Below are positions 26,123 through 35,696 of a stretch of DNA of 64,000 bases, piece by piece. A program made the position numbers and the translations under genes. Origin of the DNA: Saccharopolyspora hordei (GTDB lineage Bacteria > Actinomycetota > Actinomycetes > Mycobacteriales > Pseudonocardiaceae); the NCBI RefSeq assembly GCF_013410345.1, contig NZ_JACCFJ010000001.1, positions 3,633,001-3,697,000 of the forward strand, read 5' to 3'. The notes under the pieces were generated by a model, which worked only from the letters and a program-made list of their open reading frames with translations, was not told the DNA's origin and searched no databases. The first letter of the stretch is position 1. Each line of letters starts with the position of its first letter.

Positions 26123-27480
26123 GCGGTCACCTCCACGCTCTGTCGCCGGTGCAGGTCCGCGGCCACCACCGCGGCGGCGCGCGCACCGCTGCGCACCGCG
26201 CCCTCGGTGGTGTCCGGCCAGCCCGTGCCCGTCCACGCCCCGGCCAGCACCAGGCCCGGCAGCGGGGTGCGGGAGTCCGGGCGCAGCGCCGCGGTGCCCG
26301 GTGCCTGGCGGAAGGTGGCGTGGGGTTCGCGGGTGACGAAGAAGTCGAGCAGCCGCGCCTGGCGGGCGCGCGGGAAGAGCTGCTGCACCGCGGGGACGAA
26401 CCGCGCGCGCAGGTCGGCGGTGCGCACGTCGAGGTGCTCGTGGGCGGCCGACAGCGACACCGCGAGGTACTGGCCCCGCGGTGCCCCGGCGACCGCGGTG
26501 CGGTCGAAGACCCACTGCAGCGGGGAGTCCAGCACGGCGGCCATCCGCAGCCCGGTGACCGGGCGGTCGTAGTGCAGGTGCACGTTGACGATCGGCGCGG
26601 CCGACAGCCGCCGCCACTGCGCGACCCCGGGCACCGGCAGTTCCGCGAGCAGCGCGGCGGCCGCCTGGTGCGGCACCGCCACGACCACCGCGTCCGCGGC
26701 GAACTCCTGGCCGCGGTCGCCTTCCTTGGCCAGCACCCGGTAGCCGGCTCCAGCGCGCCGGACGGCCCGGGCGCGGCACCGCACGCGGACCTCGGCGCCG
26801 GCGGCCCGCAGCGCCCGGTGGGCGGCCTCGCCGTGCAGCTGCGCCAGCGGGGCCCGCGGGACGCCGATGTCCGCGCTGTCGCTGCGGTCCAGCACTCCGG
26901 TGCGGAAGACCTTGGCGGCCAGCGACATCGAGGCCTCGTCCGGGACGGCGTTGAGCGCTGCCACGCCGAGCAGTCCCCACAGCGCGGTCACCGCGCGCGG
27001 TGATTCCCCGTGCCGGCGCAGCCAGTCGCCGAGGCTGAGCTGGTCCAGGGCGGGGTCGTCGGGGTCGAGCGCGCGCAGGGCGGTCGCGGTCCGCGCCACC
27101 CGCGCCCGCTGTCGCGCGCTCAGCTGCCGGTACCCCAGCAGCACGGGCAGCAGGTGGCCGGGCGCCGGCAGGTCCCAGCGGCGCAGCAGCGCGCCGCGGC
27201 CGCCGGGGCTGAGCACCGGGACCTCGAAGCGGCGCTGCAGGCTGACCATGTCCTGCGCCCCGATCCGGCGCAGCAGGTCGCGGTAGGCGGTGTAGCAGCG
27301 CAGGAAGACGTGCTGCCCGGTGTCGACGACCAGCTCGCCGCGCTGGAAGGAGTAGGTGGCGCCGCCGAGCCGCGAGCGGGTCTCCAGCAGCTGGACGGCG
27401 AAGCCCGCCTCGGCCAGGTCCAGGGCCGCGGTCACCCCGGCCAGCCCGCCGCCGACCACCACCACGCGCCCGCGGTTCAC
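26119..27480 (-). CDS. hpnE: Hydroxysqualene dehydroxylase / squalene-associated FAD-dependent desaturase
   Basis: A 453-residue flavoprotein related to phytoene desaturases. With HpnC and HpnD it completes the three-step route to squalene by reducing hydroxysqualene. The FAD Rossmann motif VVVVGGGLAGVTAALDLAEAG is at residues 6-26, RLGGATYSF lies behind it, and the C-terminal FAD contact is LVLAGAWTGTGWPDTTEGAVRSG. Start GTG 27480 overlaps the hpnD stop by four bases. Confidence 0.94.
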   Translation of the reverse strand: MNRGRVVVVGGGLAGVTAALDLAEAGFAVQLLETRSRLGGATYSFQRGELVVDTGQHVFLRCYTAYRDLLRRIGAQDMVSLQRRFEVPVLSPGGRGALLRRWDLPAPGHLLPVLLGYRQLSARQRARVARTATALRALDPDDPALDQLSLGDWLRRHGESPRAVTALWGLLGVAALNAVPDEASMSLAAKVFRTGVLDRSDSADIGVPRAPLAQLHGEAAHRALRAAGAEVRVRCRARAVRRAGAGYRVLAKEGDRGQEFAADAVVVAVPHQAAAALLAELPVPGVAQWRRLSAAPIVNVHLHYDRPVTGLRMAAVLDSPLQWVFDRTAVAGAPRGQYLAVSLSAAHEHLDVRTADLRARFVPAVQQLFPRARQARLLDFFVTREPHATFRQAPGTAALRPDSRTPLPGLVLAGAWTGTGWPDTTEGAVRSGARAAAVVAADLHRRQSVEVTA

Positions 27481-28340
27481 GGTGCCATCCCCGCCAGGGA
27501 ACGTGCCGCGACCCCGGCCTTGCGCCATCCCGACAACGAGGTCCGCTGGTCCAGCGCCGCCGCCGGGTCGGCGGCGATCCGCGCCAGCAGCTCGTGGTAG
27601 ATGCCCGCCATCGAGGCGCAGCACGCGCGGCTGCGCCGGTCGAGCATGGGCAGCAGGCGCATCCCCTCGCCGTACCACTGCTCGGCCCGCGCGGCCTGGA
27701 AGCGGATGAGCGAGGCCCAGCGCTGCCGGTCCTCGACCAGCCCGTCGCCCGGTTCCAGGCGCACCCCGAAGCGCTCCAGGTCCTCGGCGGGCAGGTAGAC
27801 GCGCCCGTTGAGCTGGTCCTCCCGGACGTCGCGCAGGATGTTGGTCAGCTGCAGCGCGACGCCGAGGGCGTCGGCGCGCCGTTCGGCGGTGGCCCGGTCC
27901 TGCGCGCCGAACACCCCCAGCGAGAGCCGGCCGATGGACCCGGCCACGCACCGGCAGTAGTGCAGCAGCTCGTCGAAGGTGCGGTAGCGCGCACCGCGCA
28001 CGTCGGCCTCGCAGCCGTCGATCAGCTCGTCGAAGGCCGCCAGCGGCAGCGGCATCCGGGTGGCCGCGTCGGCGAGCGCGACCAGCACCGGGTCGCTCGA
28101 GCCGGTGCCCGCCGCGTGGACGTCCGCGCGTGCCTGGGCGAGCCGCCGCAGCTTCTCCTCGCGGGGCAGGTCGCCGTCGCCGATGTCGTCGACGCGGCGG
28201 GCGAAGGCGTACACCGCCGACAGCGCCCGCCGCTTCGGGCCGGGCAGCAGGCGGATGCCGTAGGAGAAGTTGCGCGCCTGCTCCCGGGTGATCCGCTCGC
28301 ACTCCAGGTAGGCGTCGCGGACGCGCGTCGACCCGGTCAC
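27477..28340 (-). CDS. hpnD: Presqualene diphosphate synthase
   Basis: A 287-residue squalene/phytoene-synthase-type enzyme that condenses two farnesyl diphosphates to presqualene diphosphate. Two Asp-rich motifs are present, DDIGD and DVREDQLNGRVYLP (the typical NILRDVxxD region), with RRVDD at the first helix. Order and size match hpnD of other clusters. I start at GTG 28340, where GGGAGG lies six bases upstream and the stop of hpnC overlaps by four bases; a further GTG sits at 28343. Confidence 0.94.
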   Translation of the reverse strand: MTGSTRVRDAYLECERITREQARNFSYGIRLLPGPKRRALSAVYAFARRVDDIGDGDLPREEKLRRLAQARADVHAAGTGSSDPVLVALADAATRMPLPLAAFDELIDGCEADVRGARYRTFDELLHYCRCVAGSIGRLSLGVFGAQDRATAERRADALGVALQLTNILRDVREDQLNGRVYLPAEDLERFGVRLEPGDGLVEDRQRWASLIRFQAARAEQWYGEGMRLLPMLDRRSRACCASMAGIYHELLARIAADPAAALDQRTSLSGWRKAGVAARSLAGMAP

Positions 28341-29245
28341 CACGCGCCTCCCATCGCGAACAACCGCCCCCACTCGGCGAAGGTCCGCCGCTTGCTCGGT
28401 CGCACGCCGTGCCCCAGTGGGTCGTGGTGGGCCGCGGCGAAGGCCGCCGCGGTGGCCCGCCCGCCGGCCACGTACCCGGCCACGGCGATGCGGGCGGTGC
28501 CGGACAGGCGGCCGACCAGCGGGGCCCCGGCCTCGAGCATCCGCCGCGCCCGGTCCACTTCGTACTTCACCAGCCCGCGCAGCCGGGTCGGGGCGCGGGT
28601 GGCGACGAGGTCCTCCTCCGTGCAGCCGAACAGCCGCAGGTCGTCGGTCGGCAGGTAGACCCTGCCCTGGCGGTGGTCCTCGGCGATGTCCTGGCAGTGC
28701 TCCAGCAGCTGCAGGGCGCTGCAGATGCGGTCGGAGAGCTCGATGAGCGCGGGCTCGGCCCGGCCGAAGACGTGCAGCACGGCCTCGCCGACCGGGTTGG
28801 CCGACAACGCGCAGTAGTCGAGCAGGTCCTCGAAGGTCTGGTAGCGGCGCACCTGCTGGTCCTGCCGGTTGGCCTCGATGAGCTTGACCAGCACGTCGAA
28901 CGGGATGCCGCACTCGGTGACGGTGCCGGTCAGCTGGCGCAGGATCGGGATGCGCGCGGCGCCCTGGTAGGCGCGGCGGAGGTCGACCTCCAGCAGGTCC
29001 AGCAGCGCGTAGCGGTTGCCCGGCGCCTCGTCCCCGGCGAAGTCGACGACGCGGAAGAAGCCGTAGAGGGCGCGCAGGTGCCGTCGCAGGCCGCGCGGCA
29101 GGATCCGGGAGGCGACCGGGAAGTTCTCCGACCGCATCCGCGCGAGCACCGCCGCACTGCGCGGGAAATCACCCGAACGTGCGACATCGTTCGGGTGGCT
29201 CGGTTCCTCCCCGGACAACGTGCCGTCGGGCAGCGACAGGACCAT
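28337..29245 (-). CDS. hpnC: Hydroxysqualene synthase
   Basis: A 302-residue member of the squalene/phytoene synthase family, the HpnC branch that converts presqualene diphosphate to hydroxysqualene. The first Asp motif reads FFRVVDFAGDEAPG (D-x-x-x-D form) and the second EHCQDIAEDHRQGRVYLP, both characteristic of HpnC. It is the promoter-proximal gene of the seven-gene operon. A strong GGAGGAGGG precedes ATG 29245. A TACGAT on the minus strand (29291-29286) is a possible -10 box. Confidence 0.94.
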   Translation of the reverse strand: MVLSLPDGTLSGEEPSHPNDVARSGDFPRSAAVLARMRSENFPVASRILPRGLRRHLRALYGFFRVVDFAGDEAPGNRYALLDLLEVDLRRAYQGAARIPILRQLTGTVTECGIPFDVLVKLIEANRQDQQVRRYQTFEDLLDYCALSANPVGEAVLHVFGRAEPALIELSDRICSALQLLEHCQDIAEDHRQGRVYLPTDDLRLFGCTEEDLVATRAPTRLRGLVKYEVDRARRMLEAGAPLVGRLSGTARIAVAGYVAGGRATAAAFAAAHHDPLGHGVRPSKRRTFAEWGRLFAMGGAW

Positions 29246-29842
29246 CGACCCTCCTCCTATCCGTCGGTCAGGAGGCGCAACCGGCATCGTATGAGCAGCG
29301 GTGGTGCACCGCAGGGCGAGTGACCGCGGGACGAAATCCCCTTCATCGAGCCGGTGTTCGAACCCGGACCGCGCTGCCGAGATCCACAGTGGACGAGTGA
29401 TCGAACCGGCCACAGTGGACCAGCTTCGCGCCCTGCCGGACCGCGCGCCGCGCCGCCGGGACGACTCCCGCGCACCGGCACGGCATTCGGGTGGCGGGCA
29501 TTGACATCCGGTCACGGGTGCCCAGACCGTTGATCCCGCAATCACGGTCCGCAGGTCCACGACGAAGGGAACGCGCCGTGATCGGAGCCGGCCAGACGCC
29601 GGACCCGCCCTCCCCTCCTCCGGCACACCCCCGCGCCACCCCGCCGCTCGGCGGCCGAACCGGCCCGCCGCGGGGACCGGTCTGAAGGAGTCGACGGGCT
29701 GCGCCGCGCGAGTGCCCGGCGGTCCGGTCCCGGCGCGCGGCCCGGCTCGGCCGATCGGGTTCTCCTCACCACCGCCCGCACCGACCCCGGCCGTGCGCTC
29801 GTTCGTGGACCTGCAGGCACCTCGACGCCGGAGGGATGCCGG
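29246..29842. other. Divergent control region between hopanoid and Mce operons (597 bases)
   Basis: No gene is supported here; short open frames have low-complexity Pro/Arg products. It contains two copies of CCACAGTGGAC (29384-29394 and 29410-29420), a possible minus-strand -10 (29286-29291), and a TTGACA at 29501-29506 that could be a -35 for the Mce side, although no convincing -10 follows it. If that promoter is used the Mce mRNA has a leader of about 310 bases. Confidence 0.5.
29384..29420. repeat. Two direct copies of CCACAGTGGAC
   Basis: Copies at 29384-29394 and 29410-29420, 26 bases apart from start to start, each nearly palindromic (CCAC-A-GTGG). They lie about 140-175 bases upstream of hpnC and 420-460 bases upstream of the first Mce gene. 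Confidence 0.55.
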
Positions 29843-30652
29843 ATGCACCGGGAACCGCCCGCCGCACGCGGCCCGATCGCCGACGCGCTGCTGCAAGCCG
29901 GACTGCTGGTGGACTTCGCGGTGCGCACCGCCGGGGCCGCCGCCCGGACCGTCCGCCGGGCGCGGTTCAACGTCGGGGAGTTCCTGCGGCAAGCGACGTT
30001 CCTGGCCTCGGTCACCACCCTGCCGGCGCTGCTGGTGACCATCCCGCTGGGCGTCGTCGTGGCGCTCAACGTGGGTTCGCTGGCCGGGCAGCTCGGCGCC
30101 CAGGGCTACGGCGGCGCGGTGGTGGCGTTCGTCATCGTCGGCCAGGCCGCCCCGCTGATCTGCGCGCTCATGATCTCCGGCATCGGCGGCTCGGCGATGT
30201 GCGCGGACCTCGGCGCCCGCACGATCCGCGAGGAGGTCGACGCCCTGGAGGTGATGGGGCTGCCGGTCGTGGAACGGCTGGTCGTGCCCCGGGTGGTCGC
30301 CGCGGTCGTGGTCAACGCCCTGCTGGCCTGCATCGTGCTGCTCGTCGGCATCAGCACCACGTTCCTGTTCCAGGTGCTGGTGCTCGGCGACGCGCCGGGG
30401 GCGTTCCTGCGCACCCTGACCCAGTTCTCCCGCGTTCCGGACTTCGTCGTGGCGCTGGTCAAGGCCGCGGTGTTCGCGGTGCTGGCCGCGCTGGTGTCCT
30501 GCTTCAAGGGGCTCACCACCAAGGGCGGCCCCGGCGGGGTGGCCACCGCCGTCAACGAGGCCGTGGTGATCTCGTTCGTGCTCGTCTTCGTCGCGAACGC
30601 GGTCATCACCGAGCTCTACCCGGTCCTGGTCCCGGCGAAGGGCGACTACTGA
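29843..30652 (+). CDS. Mce-system permease YrbE-A (MlaE family)
   Basis: A 269-residue integral membrane protein, one of the paired permeases of a Mce lipid-import ABC system. About five or six hydrophobic helices; the MlaE-family coupling motif EEVDALEVMGLPVVERLVVPRVVA lies at about residues 131-154 and contacts the ATPase. ATG 29843 follows GGAGGGATG. First gene of a nine-gene operon in which every gene overlaps or touches the next. Confidence 0.94.
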   Translation: MHREPPAARGPIADALLQAGLLVDFAVRTAGAAARTVRRARFNVGEFLRQATFLASVTTLPALLVTIPLGVVVALNVGSLAGQLGAQGYGGAVVAFVIVGQAAPLICALMISGIGGSAMCADLGARTIREEVDALEVMGLPVVERLVVPRVVAAVVVNALLACIVLLVGISTTFLFQVLVLGDAPGAFLRTLTQFSRVPDFVVALVKAAVFAVLAALVSCFKGLTTKGGPGGVATAVNEAVVISFVLVFVANAVITELYPVLVPAKGDY

Positions 30653-31479
30653 TGGCGGCTCGGCAACGCACGAGGTTCGCGGTGGACCTGCTGGCCGCCG
30701 CGGGTCTGCACTTCACCTGCTACCTCAAGGCCCTCTCCGGTGTCCCGCACGCGCTGGCGCGCTACCGGCGCGACGTGGCGCGATTGGTCGGCGAGATCAG
30801 CCTCGGATCGGCCTCGCTGCTGGCCGGGGGCGGCACGATCGGCGTGGTGTTCGCGATGTCGTTCGTCTCGAGCACCCAGGTCGGCCTGGAGGGCTACCGC
30901 GGGCTGGACCTGCTCGGCCTGTCGCCGATGACCGGCCTGGCCGCCGCCGTGGTCAACACCCGCGAGATCGCGCCGCTGGTGGCCAGCATCGCGCTCGCCG
31001 CCAAGGTCGGCACCGGCTTCACCGCGCAGCTGGGGGCGATGCGCATCTCCGAGGAGATCGACGCCCTGGAGGTGATGTCGGTGCGGTCGCTGCCCTACCT
31101 GGTCAGCACCCGGGTGGTGGCGGCGTTCCTCTCCGTGGTCCCGCTGTACCTGGTGGGCCTGTTCGCCTCCTACCTGGCCACCGGGGTCGCGGTGGTGCAG
31201 CTCAACGGCGTCTCCGAAGGCACCTACAACTACTGGTTCCGGCTCGTGCTCACCGCCGACGACGTGTTCTTCTCGCTGGTCAAGGCCGTCGCCTTCGCGG
31301 TCGTGGTGACGCTGGTGCACTGCGCCCACGGCTACTTCGCCAGCGGCGGCCCGGACGGCGTGGGCAAGGCGGCCGGGCGCGCGCTGCGGACCAGCATCGT
31401 GACCATCACCGTCGCCGACGTGCTGCTGAGCATCGCGTTCTGGGGCGTGCGGCCGACCGTGCCGGCGTTGGGGACGTGA
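30652..31479 (+). CDS. Mce-system permease YrbE-B (MlaE family)
   Basis: A 275-residue partner permease. It repeats the family pattern, with SEEIDALEVMSVRSLPYLVSTRVVAAFLSVVPLYLVG at its coupling helix and GLFASYLATGVAV after it. The two YrbE proteins form the heterodimeric membrane channel. Start ATG shares one base with the preceding stop (TGATG). Confidence 0.94.
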   Translation: MAARQRTRFAVDLLAAAGLHFTCYLKALSGVPHALARYRRDVARLVGEISLGSASLLAGGGTIGVVFAMSFVSSTQVGLEGYRGLDLLGLSPMTGLAAAVVNTREIAPLVASIALAAKVGTGFTAQLGAMRISEEIDALEVMSVRSLPYLVSTRVVAAFLSVVPLYLVGLFASYLATGVAVVQLNGVSEGTYNYWFRLVLTADDVFFSLVKAVAFAVVVTLVHCAHGYFASGGPDGVGKAAGRALRTSIVTITVADVLLSIAFWGVRPTVPALGT

Positions 31480-32666
31480 CCATGATCGAGCCGCTGGGGA
31501 CCCGAGCACGCCGGACGCTCGCACTGCGCGGGACGGCGGGCCTGCTGGTGCTGGCCCTGGTGGCGGTGCTGATCGTCCTCGGCGGGGCGGGCGCGCTGCG
31601 CGCGAAGCCCGAAGTCACCACGGTGCTGCCGGCCGAGGCCGGGCTCATCCGGCCGGACACCCCGGTGCAGTTCCGCGGGGTGCGGGTCGGCCGGCTGGCG
31701 GCGGTCGAGCCCAGCCTCCACGGCTCCCGGCTGACGCTGCGGGTGGAACCGGACAGCGTCGCCCGAGTCCCGAGCGGCGTGCGGGTCCGGCTGATGCCGC
31801 GCACCGTGTTCGGCGACCAGTACCTCGACCTCGTCGCCCCGGCGACCCCCGACGGCACGACGCTGGCCCCCGGCACCGAGCTCGCCGCCGACGACTCCCG
31901 GCCGACGATGCAGCTCTACCACGCCTACAGCCGCCTCCACGAGCTCGTCGACTCGCTGCGCCCGGCGCAGCTGCAGGTCGCGCTCGCCGCCCTCGCCGAG
32001 GCGCTGCGCGGACGCGGCGAGCAGCTGGGCGACGTCCTCGACGACGCTGCGCAGCTCACCGCGGACCCCCCGCTGACCGGCGACGACCTGGCCGACCTCA
32101 CCGCGCTGGCCGAGGACGTCGCCGCCGCGGCACCGGACGCGGTGCGGGCGCTGGACGACGCCGTCGCGCTGTCCCGCACCGTCGTGCAGCGGCAGCAGGA
32201 CATCGGCGACCTGCTCGGTGCCGGGCTGGCGCTCACCGAGCAGGCGCAGCGGTTCGTCGACGCCAACGGCCGGCGGGTCGTCCAGCTGGTGCGCTCGACC
32301 GACCCGGTCGCCGGCGTGCTGGGTCGCCACCCGGACGCGGTGCGCCGGAGCGTGGACGGGGTGGACGCCTTCCTCGACGGGGCGAACCGCGCGCTGTCCA
32401 GCGGGCGCTTCCGGATCCGGCTGTCCCTGACGCTGCACCGGCCGTACCCCTACGGACCCGAGGACTGCCCGCGCTACCCCGGCGCCGCCGGGCCGAACTG
32501 CCGCGACGCCCGACCGCGCGGGCCCATCGGCCCGGTCGGCGGGCCGCAGGAGCGCGAGGCGCTGCGCCGGCTCGCGCCGCTGCTGCCCGGACGACCGCCC
32601 GCCACCGACGCGCTGGGGCTGCTGCTCGGCCCGATCGTGCGCGGAACGGAGGTCGTCACGCCGTGA
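31476..32666 (+). CDS. Mce family protein A
   Basis: A 396-residue MCE protein: one N-terminal transmembrane helix (GLLVLALVAVLIVLGGAGA), then the MlaD/MCE beta-barrel domain (about residues 45-125, with VQFRGVRVGRLAAVEPS), a long helical region (about 135-290), and a Pro/Gly-rich end with two Cys. Six such subunits form a hexameric tube carrying lipid across the envelope. Start GTG 31476 (ATG 31482 alternative) overlaps the YrbE-B stop. Confidence 0.92.
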   Translation: MTMIEPLGTRARRTLALRGTAGLLVLALVAVLIVLGGAGALRAKPEVTTVLPAEAGLIRPDTPVQFRGVRVGRLAAVEPSLHGSRLTLRVEPDSVARVPSGVRVRLMPRTVFGDQYLDLVAPATPDGTTLAPGTELAADDSRPTMQLYHAYSRLHELVDSLRPAQLQVALAALAEALRGRGEQLGDVLDDAAQLTADPPLTGDDLADLTALAEDVAAAAPDAVRALDDAVALSRTVVQRQQDIGDLLGAGLALTEQAQRFVDANGRRVVQLVRSTDPVAGVLGRHPDAVRRSVDGVDAFLDGANRALSSGRFRIRLSLTLHRPYPYGPEDCPRYPGAAGPNCRDARPRGPIGPVGGPQEREALRRLAPLLPGRPPATDALGLLLGPIVRGTEVVTP

Positions 32667-33652
32667 AGCCCGCTCTCCAGTTCGCCGCCTTCGTCGTCGT
32701 GTCGCTGTTCTGCGGCGTGGTCGTGCTCAACACGCTCACCGACCCGGTGACCGGCCGGACGGTGCCCTACCGCGCGGTGTTCACCGACGTCACCGGGCTG
32801 CAGCCGGGAAGCGAGGTGACCGTGGCCGGGGTCCGGGTGGGGACGGTGACCGCGGTCGCCGCGCGCGACGGGCTCGCCGAGGTCGACTTCGAGGTCCTCG
32901 CCGAGCAGCCGGTCCCGGCCACCGGGCTCGCCGTGATCCGCTACGCCGACCTCACCGGAGCTCGCGCGCTCACCCTGACACCCGGGCGGGGCGGGCCGCC
33001 GCTGCCGCCGGGCGCGACGATCCCGCTCGAGCGGACCCGGCCCGCCCTGGACCTCACCGCGCTGCTCAACGGGTTCAAGCCGCTGTTCGACACGCTCGAA
33101 CCCGCGCAGGTCAACCAGCTGGCCGGCGAGATCGTCGCGGTCTTCCAGGGCGAGGGCGGCACCGTGTCCGCGCTGCTGAGCAGGATCGTGTCGCTGACCA
33201 GCACGGTGTCCGCCCGCGACCAGGTGCTCCGAGAGGTGGTCGACGACCTGGGCGCGGTGCTGGGCACGCTGCAGCAGCGGCGCGAGGACCTGCGCGCGCT
33301 CGTGGACGGGCTCGGGCGGCTGGCGGCGGAGACGGCGGCCAGCCGGGAGTCGATCGCCGCCGCCGTCGACAGCGGCGCCGAGGTGGCCGGCTCGCTCGCG
33401 GACCTGCTCGACGGCCTCGGGCCGGAGCTGTCCCGCGACGTGCGCTCGGCGCGGGAGGTCACCGCGATGCTGGTGCGCGAGCAGGCCCAGATCGACGGCG
33501 CCGTGCAGGAGCTGCCCGCGTTCCTCAACACCCTGGGCCGGGCGGCGAGCTACGGGTCCTGGGTCAACGTCTACCTCTGCAACCTCAGCGTGTCCGTCGA
33601 CCGCGTGCAGGTCGACCTCGGCGCGGGCCCGCACTCGGGGGTGTGCCGATGA
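32663..33652 (+). CDS. Mce family protein B
   Basis: A 329-residue MCE subunit with an N-terminal helix (FAAFVVVSLFCGVVVLNTL), MCE domain with FTDVTGLQPGSEVTVAGVRVGTV and IRYADLTGARALTLTP (about 38-120), and a helical tail with RREDLRALVDGLGRLAAE. Ends with YLCNL and VCR, Cys pairs usual for these proteins. GTG start overlaps the preceding stop by four bases. Confidence 0.92.
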   Translation: MKPALQFAAFVVVSLFCGVVVLNTLTDPVTGRTVPYRAVFTDVTGLQPGSEVTVAGVRVGTVTAVAARDGLAEVDFEVLAEQPVPATGLAVIRYADLTGARALTLTPGRGGPPLPPGATIPLERTRPALDLTALLNGFKPLFDTLEPAQVNQLAGEIVAVFQGEGGTVSALLSRIVSLTSTVSARDQVLREVVDDLGAVLGTLQQRREDLRALVDGLGRLAAETAASRESIAAAVDSGAEVAGSLADLLDGLGPELSRDVRSAREVTAMLVREQAQIDGAVQELPAFLNTLGRAASYGSWVNVYLCNLSVSVDRVQVDLGAGPHSGVCR

Positions 33653-34626
33653 GGAAGGTCCTGCTCAACGGCGCGGTCGGGGCGGTCGTGGTGCTGCTCG
33701 TGCTGGCGGCCTCGGCGACCGTGCCCCGGCTGCTGTTCCGGTGGCGGACCGACGAGTACCACGCCGAGTTCGCCAACGCCGCCGGGCTCACCGAAGGCAC
33801 CCAGGTGGTGCTCGCCGGGGTGCCGTCGGGCCGGGTGACCGAGGTCGCGCTGGCCGGGGACCGGGTGCGCGTCACCTTCCGGCTCGACGACGCGCACACC
33901 CTGGGCGGGGCCACGCGGGCCGCCGTCAAGCTGCGCACCGTGCTGGGCACCCGGTACCTCAGCGTGGACACCGCCGGCCCCGGCCGGCTCGCCCCCGGCG
34001 GGACGATCCCGCTGGAGCGGACCTCGGTGCCCTACAGCCTCGACGAGCTGCAGGCCGACGCCCAGTCCACCGCCGACGGCCTCGACCTGACGGCGCTGCG
34101 CGCCATGATCCGCTCGGTGGAGGAGGTGACGCCGCAGGACCCGGAGCTGCTGGGGCGCGCCCTCGACGGGGTGGCGGCGGCCTCGGCGGTCCTCGGTGAC
34201 CACCACGCGCAGCTGCAGGGCCTGCTGCGCAGCACCCGCACCCTGACCACGACGCTGGTCGAGCAGCAGGACACCCTGGTGGCGCTGCTCGGCGACGCGC
34301 AGCTGGTGGTCGACACGCTCCAGCAGCGCCGGGCCGTGGTGCGGCAGCTCATCACCGACGTGCACACCGCGGTCGACCACCTGCACCGGCTGGCCGTGGA
34401 CAACCGCGACGTCCTGGACCCGCTGCTGGCCGACCTGCACGCGCTCACCGACTCCCTGGAGCGCAACGACCGGGCCATCGACGCAAGCCTGCAGCGGATC
34501 GGCCCGGTGGGCCGCTACCTGGCCAACGCCAGCGGGAACGGGCCGTGGGTCGACGTCTCGGCCCCGCTGGGCCCGGTCCCCGACAACGTGCTGTGCGCCG
34601 CCGGACTGCTCGAGGGGTGCCGATGA
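33649..34626 (+). CDS. Mce family protein C
   Basis: A 325-residue MCE subunit with a TM helix near the start (VGAVVVLLVLAASATV), MCE domain containing FANAAGLTEGTQVVLAGVPSGRVTEV and VKLRTVLGTRYLSVDTAG, then a helical region of heptad-like Leu/Gln repeats and a final CAAGLLEGC. ATG 33649 overlaps the mceB stop and is preferred over GTG 33643. Confidence 0.92.
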   Translation: MRKVLLNGAVGAVVVLLVLAASATVPRLLFRWRTDEYHAEFANAAGLTEGTQVVLAGVPSGRVTEVALAGDRVRVTFRLDDAHTLGGATRAAVKLRTVLGTRYLSVDTAGPGRLAPGGTIPLERTSVPYSLDELQADAQSTADGLDLTALRAMIRSVEEVTPQDPELLGRALDGVAAASAVLGDHHAQLQGLLRSTRTLTTTLVEQQDTLVALLGDAQLVVDTLQQRRAVVRQLITDVHTAVDHLHRLAVDNRDVLDPLLADLHALTDSLERNDRAIDASLQRIGPVGRYLANASGNGPWVDVSAPLGPVPDNVLCAAGLLEGCR

Positions 34627-35696
34627 CCCGTCAGGCCGTGATCGTCTGCTGCGTGCTCGCCGTGCTGGTCACCGGCGGGTGGTTCACGCTGCTCGGGCCG
34701 CGACCCCGGCTCGAGGTGGCCGCCGACTTCACCTTCGCCGACGGGATCTTCCCCGGCAGCCGGGTGGCGATCCTCGGGGTGCCGGTCGGGCGGGTGGAGT
34801 CCGTGGAACCGCGGGGCGCGACGGTGCGGGTGCGGATGAGCGTGCCCGCCGACACCGCGCTGCCCGCCGACGCGCACGCCCACATCATGAGCCCGGCGAT
34901 CATCAGCGACCGCTACGTCGAGCTCGGGCCGGCACACACCGGCGGTCCAAGGCTGGCCGACGGGGCGCTGATCCCGGTGGAGCGCACCCACTCCCCGATC
35001 CGCTTCGACCAGCTGGCCGCGTCGCTGGACACGCTGCTGGCCGCGCTCGGCCCCACCGCGGGGGACCCCGGGGTGCTCGACCGGCTGCTGCGCAGCGGGG
35101 CGGACTCGCTCGGCGGGCGCGGGCCGCAGCTGCGCGCTGCGATCACCGAGCTGTCGCGGGCCAGCGAGGTGCTGGCCGACGGCAGCGGCGACCTGGGGCC
35201 GGTGCTGGACGACCTCGACCAGCTGGTCCAGCTGCTGGTGCAGCACCAGGACACGGTGGACGCGCTGGCCGCCGCCACCGCGCAGGCCGGGGCGGACTTC
35301 CGGGAGCAGCAGGCCGAGACCGGTGACGCGCTCACCCGGCTGTCCGAGGTCTTGGTCGTCGTCGACGACCTCGTGCGGCGGCACGGTGACCAGCTCGGCG
35401 GCGACGTCGAGCAGCTGAACCGCCTCGCCGGCACCCTGGCGTCGCGGCAGCAGGAGCTCGCCGAGGCGCTGGACACGATGCCGCTGGCGATGGACAACTT
35501 CACCCGCGCCGTCACGCCGGACGAGCGGCTGCGGCTGCGGTTGTCGGTCTCCAGCAACCTCAGCCAGCTGGACGCCACCGCCCGGCTGTGCCGCGCGCTG
35601 CCGCTGCCGCTGTGCACCGGGGCGGGCATCACCAACCCGGTCTCGTTCCCGCCGGACATCGATCCGCTGCGCGCGTTGCTCGGAGGTGACCGGTGA
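34623..35696 (+). CDS. Mce family protein D
   Basis: A 357-residue MCE subunit. N-terminal helix VIVCCVLAVLVTGGWFTLL, MCE domain with FTFADGIFPGSRVAILGVPVGRVESV and IISDRYVELGP, a long helical part rich in Gln/Asp, and a C-terminal part with LSQLDATARLCRALPLPLC. ATGA overlap with mceC. Confidence 0.92.
   Translation: MTRQAVIVCCVLAVLVTGGWFTLLGPRPRLEVAADFTFADGIFPGSRVAILGVPVGRVESVEPRGATVRVRMSVPADTALPADAHAHIMSPAIISDRYVELGPAHTGGPRLADGALIPVERTHSPIRFDQLAASLDTLLAALGPTAGDPGVLDRLLRSGADSLGGRGPQLRAAITELSRASEVLADGSGDLGPVLDDLDQLVQLLVQHQDTVDALAAATAQAGADFREQQAETGDALTRLSEVLVVVDDLVRRHGDQLGGDVEQLNRLAGTLASRQQELAEALDTMPLAMDNFTRAVTPDERLRLRLSVSSNLSQLDATARLCRALPLPLCTGAGITNPVSFPPDIDPLRALLGGDR

Noticed and set aside
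29501..29506. TTGACA as -35 of the Mce operon
   Set aside because: No acceptable -10 at 16-18 bases; noted only as part of the region.
29491..29685. Short frame in the hopanoid/Mce intergenic region
   Set aside because: Pro/Arg-rich product and no good start context.
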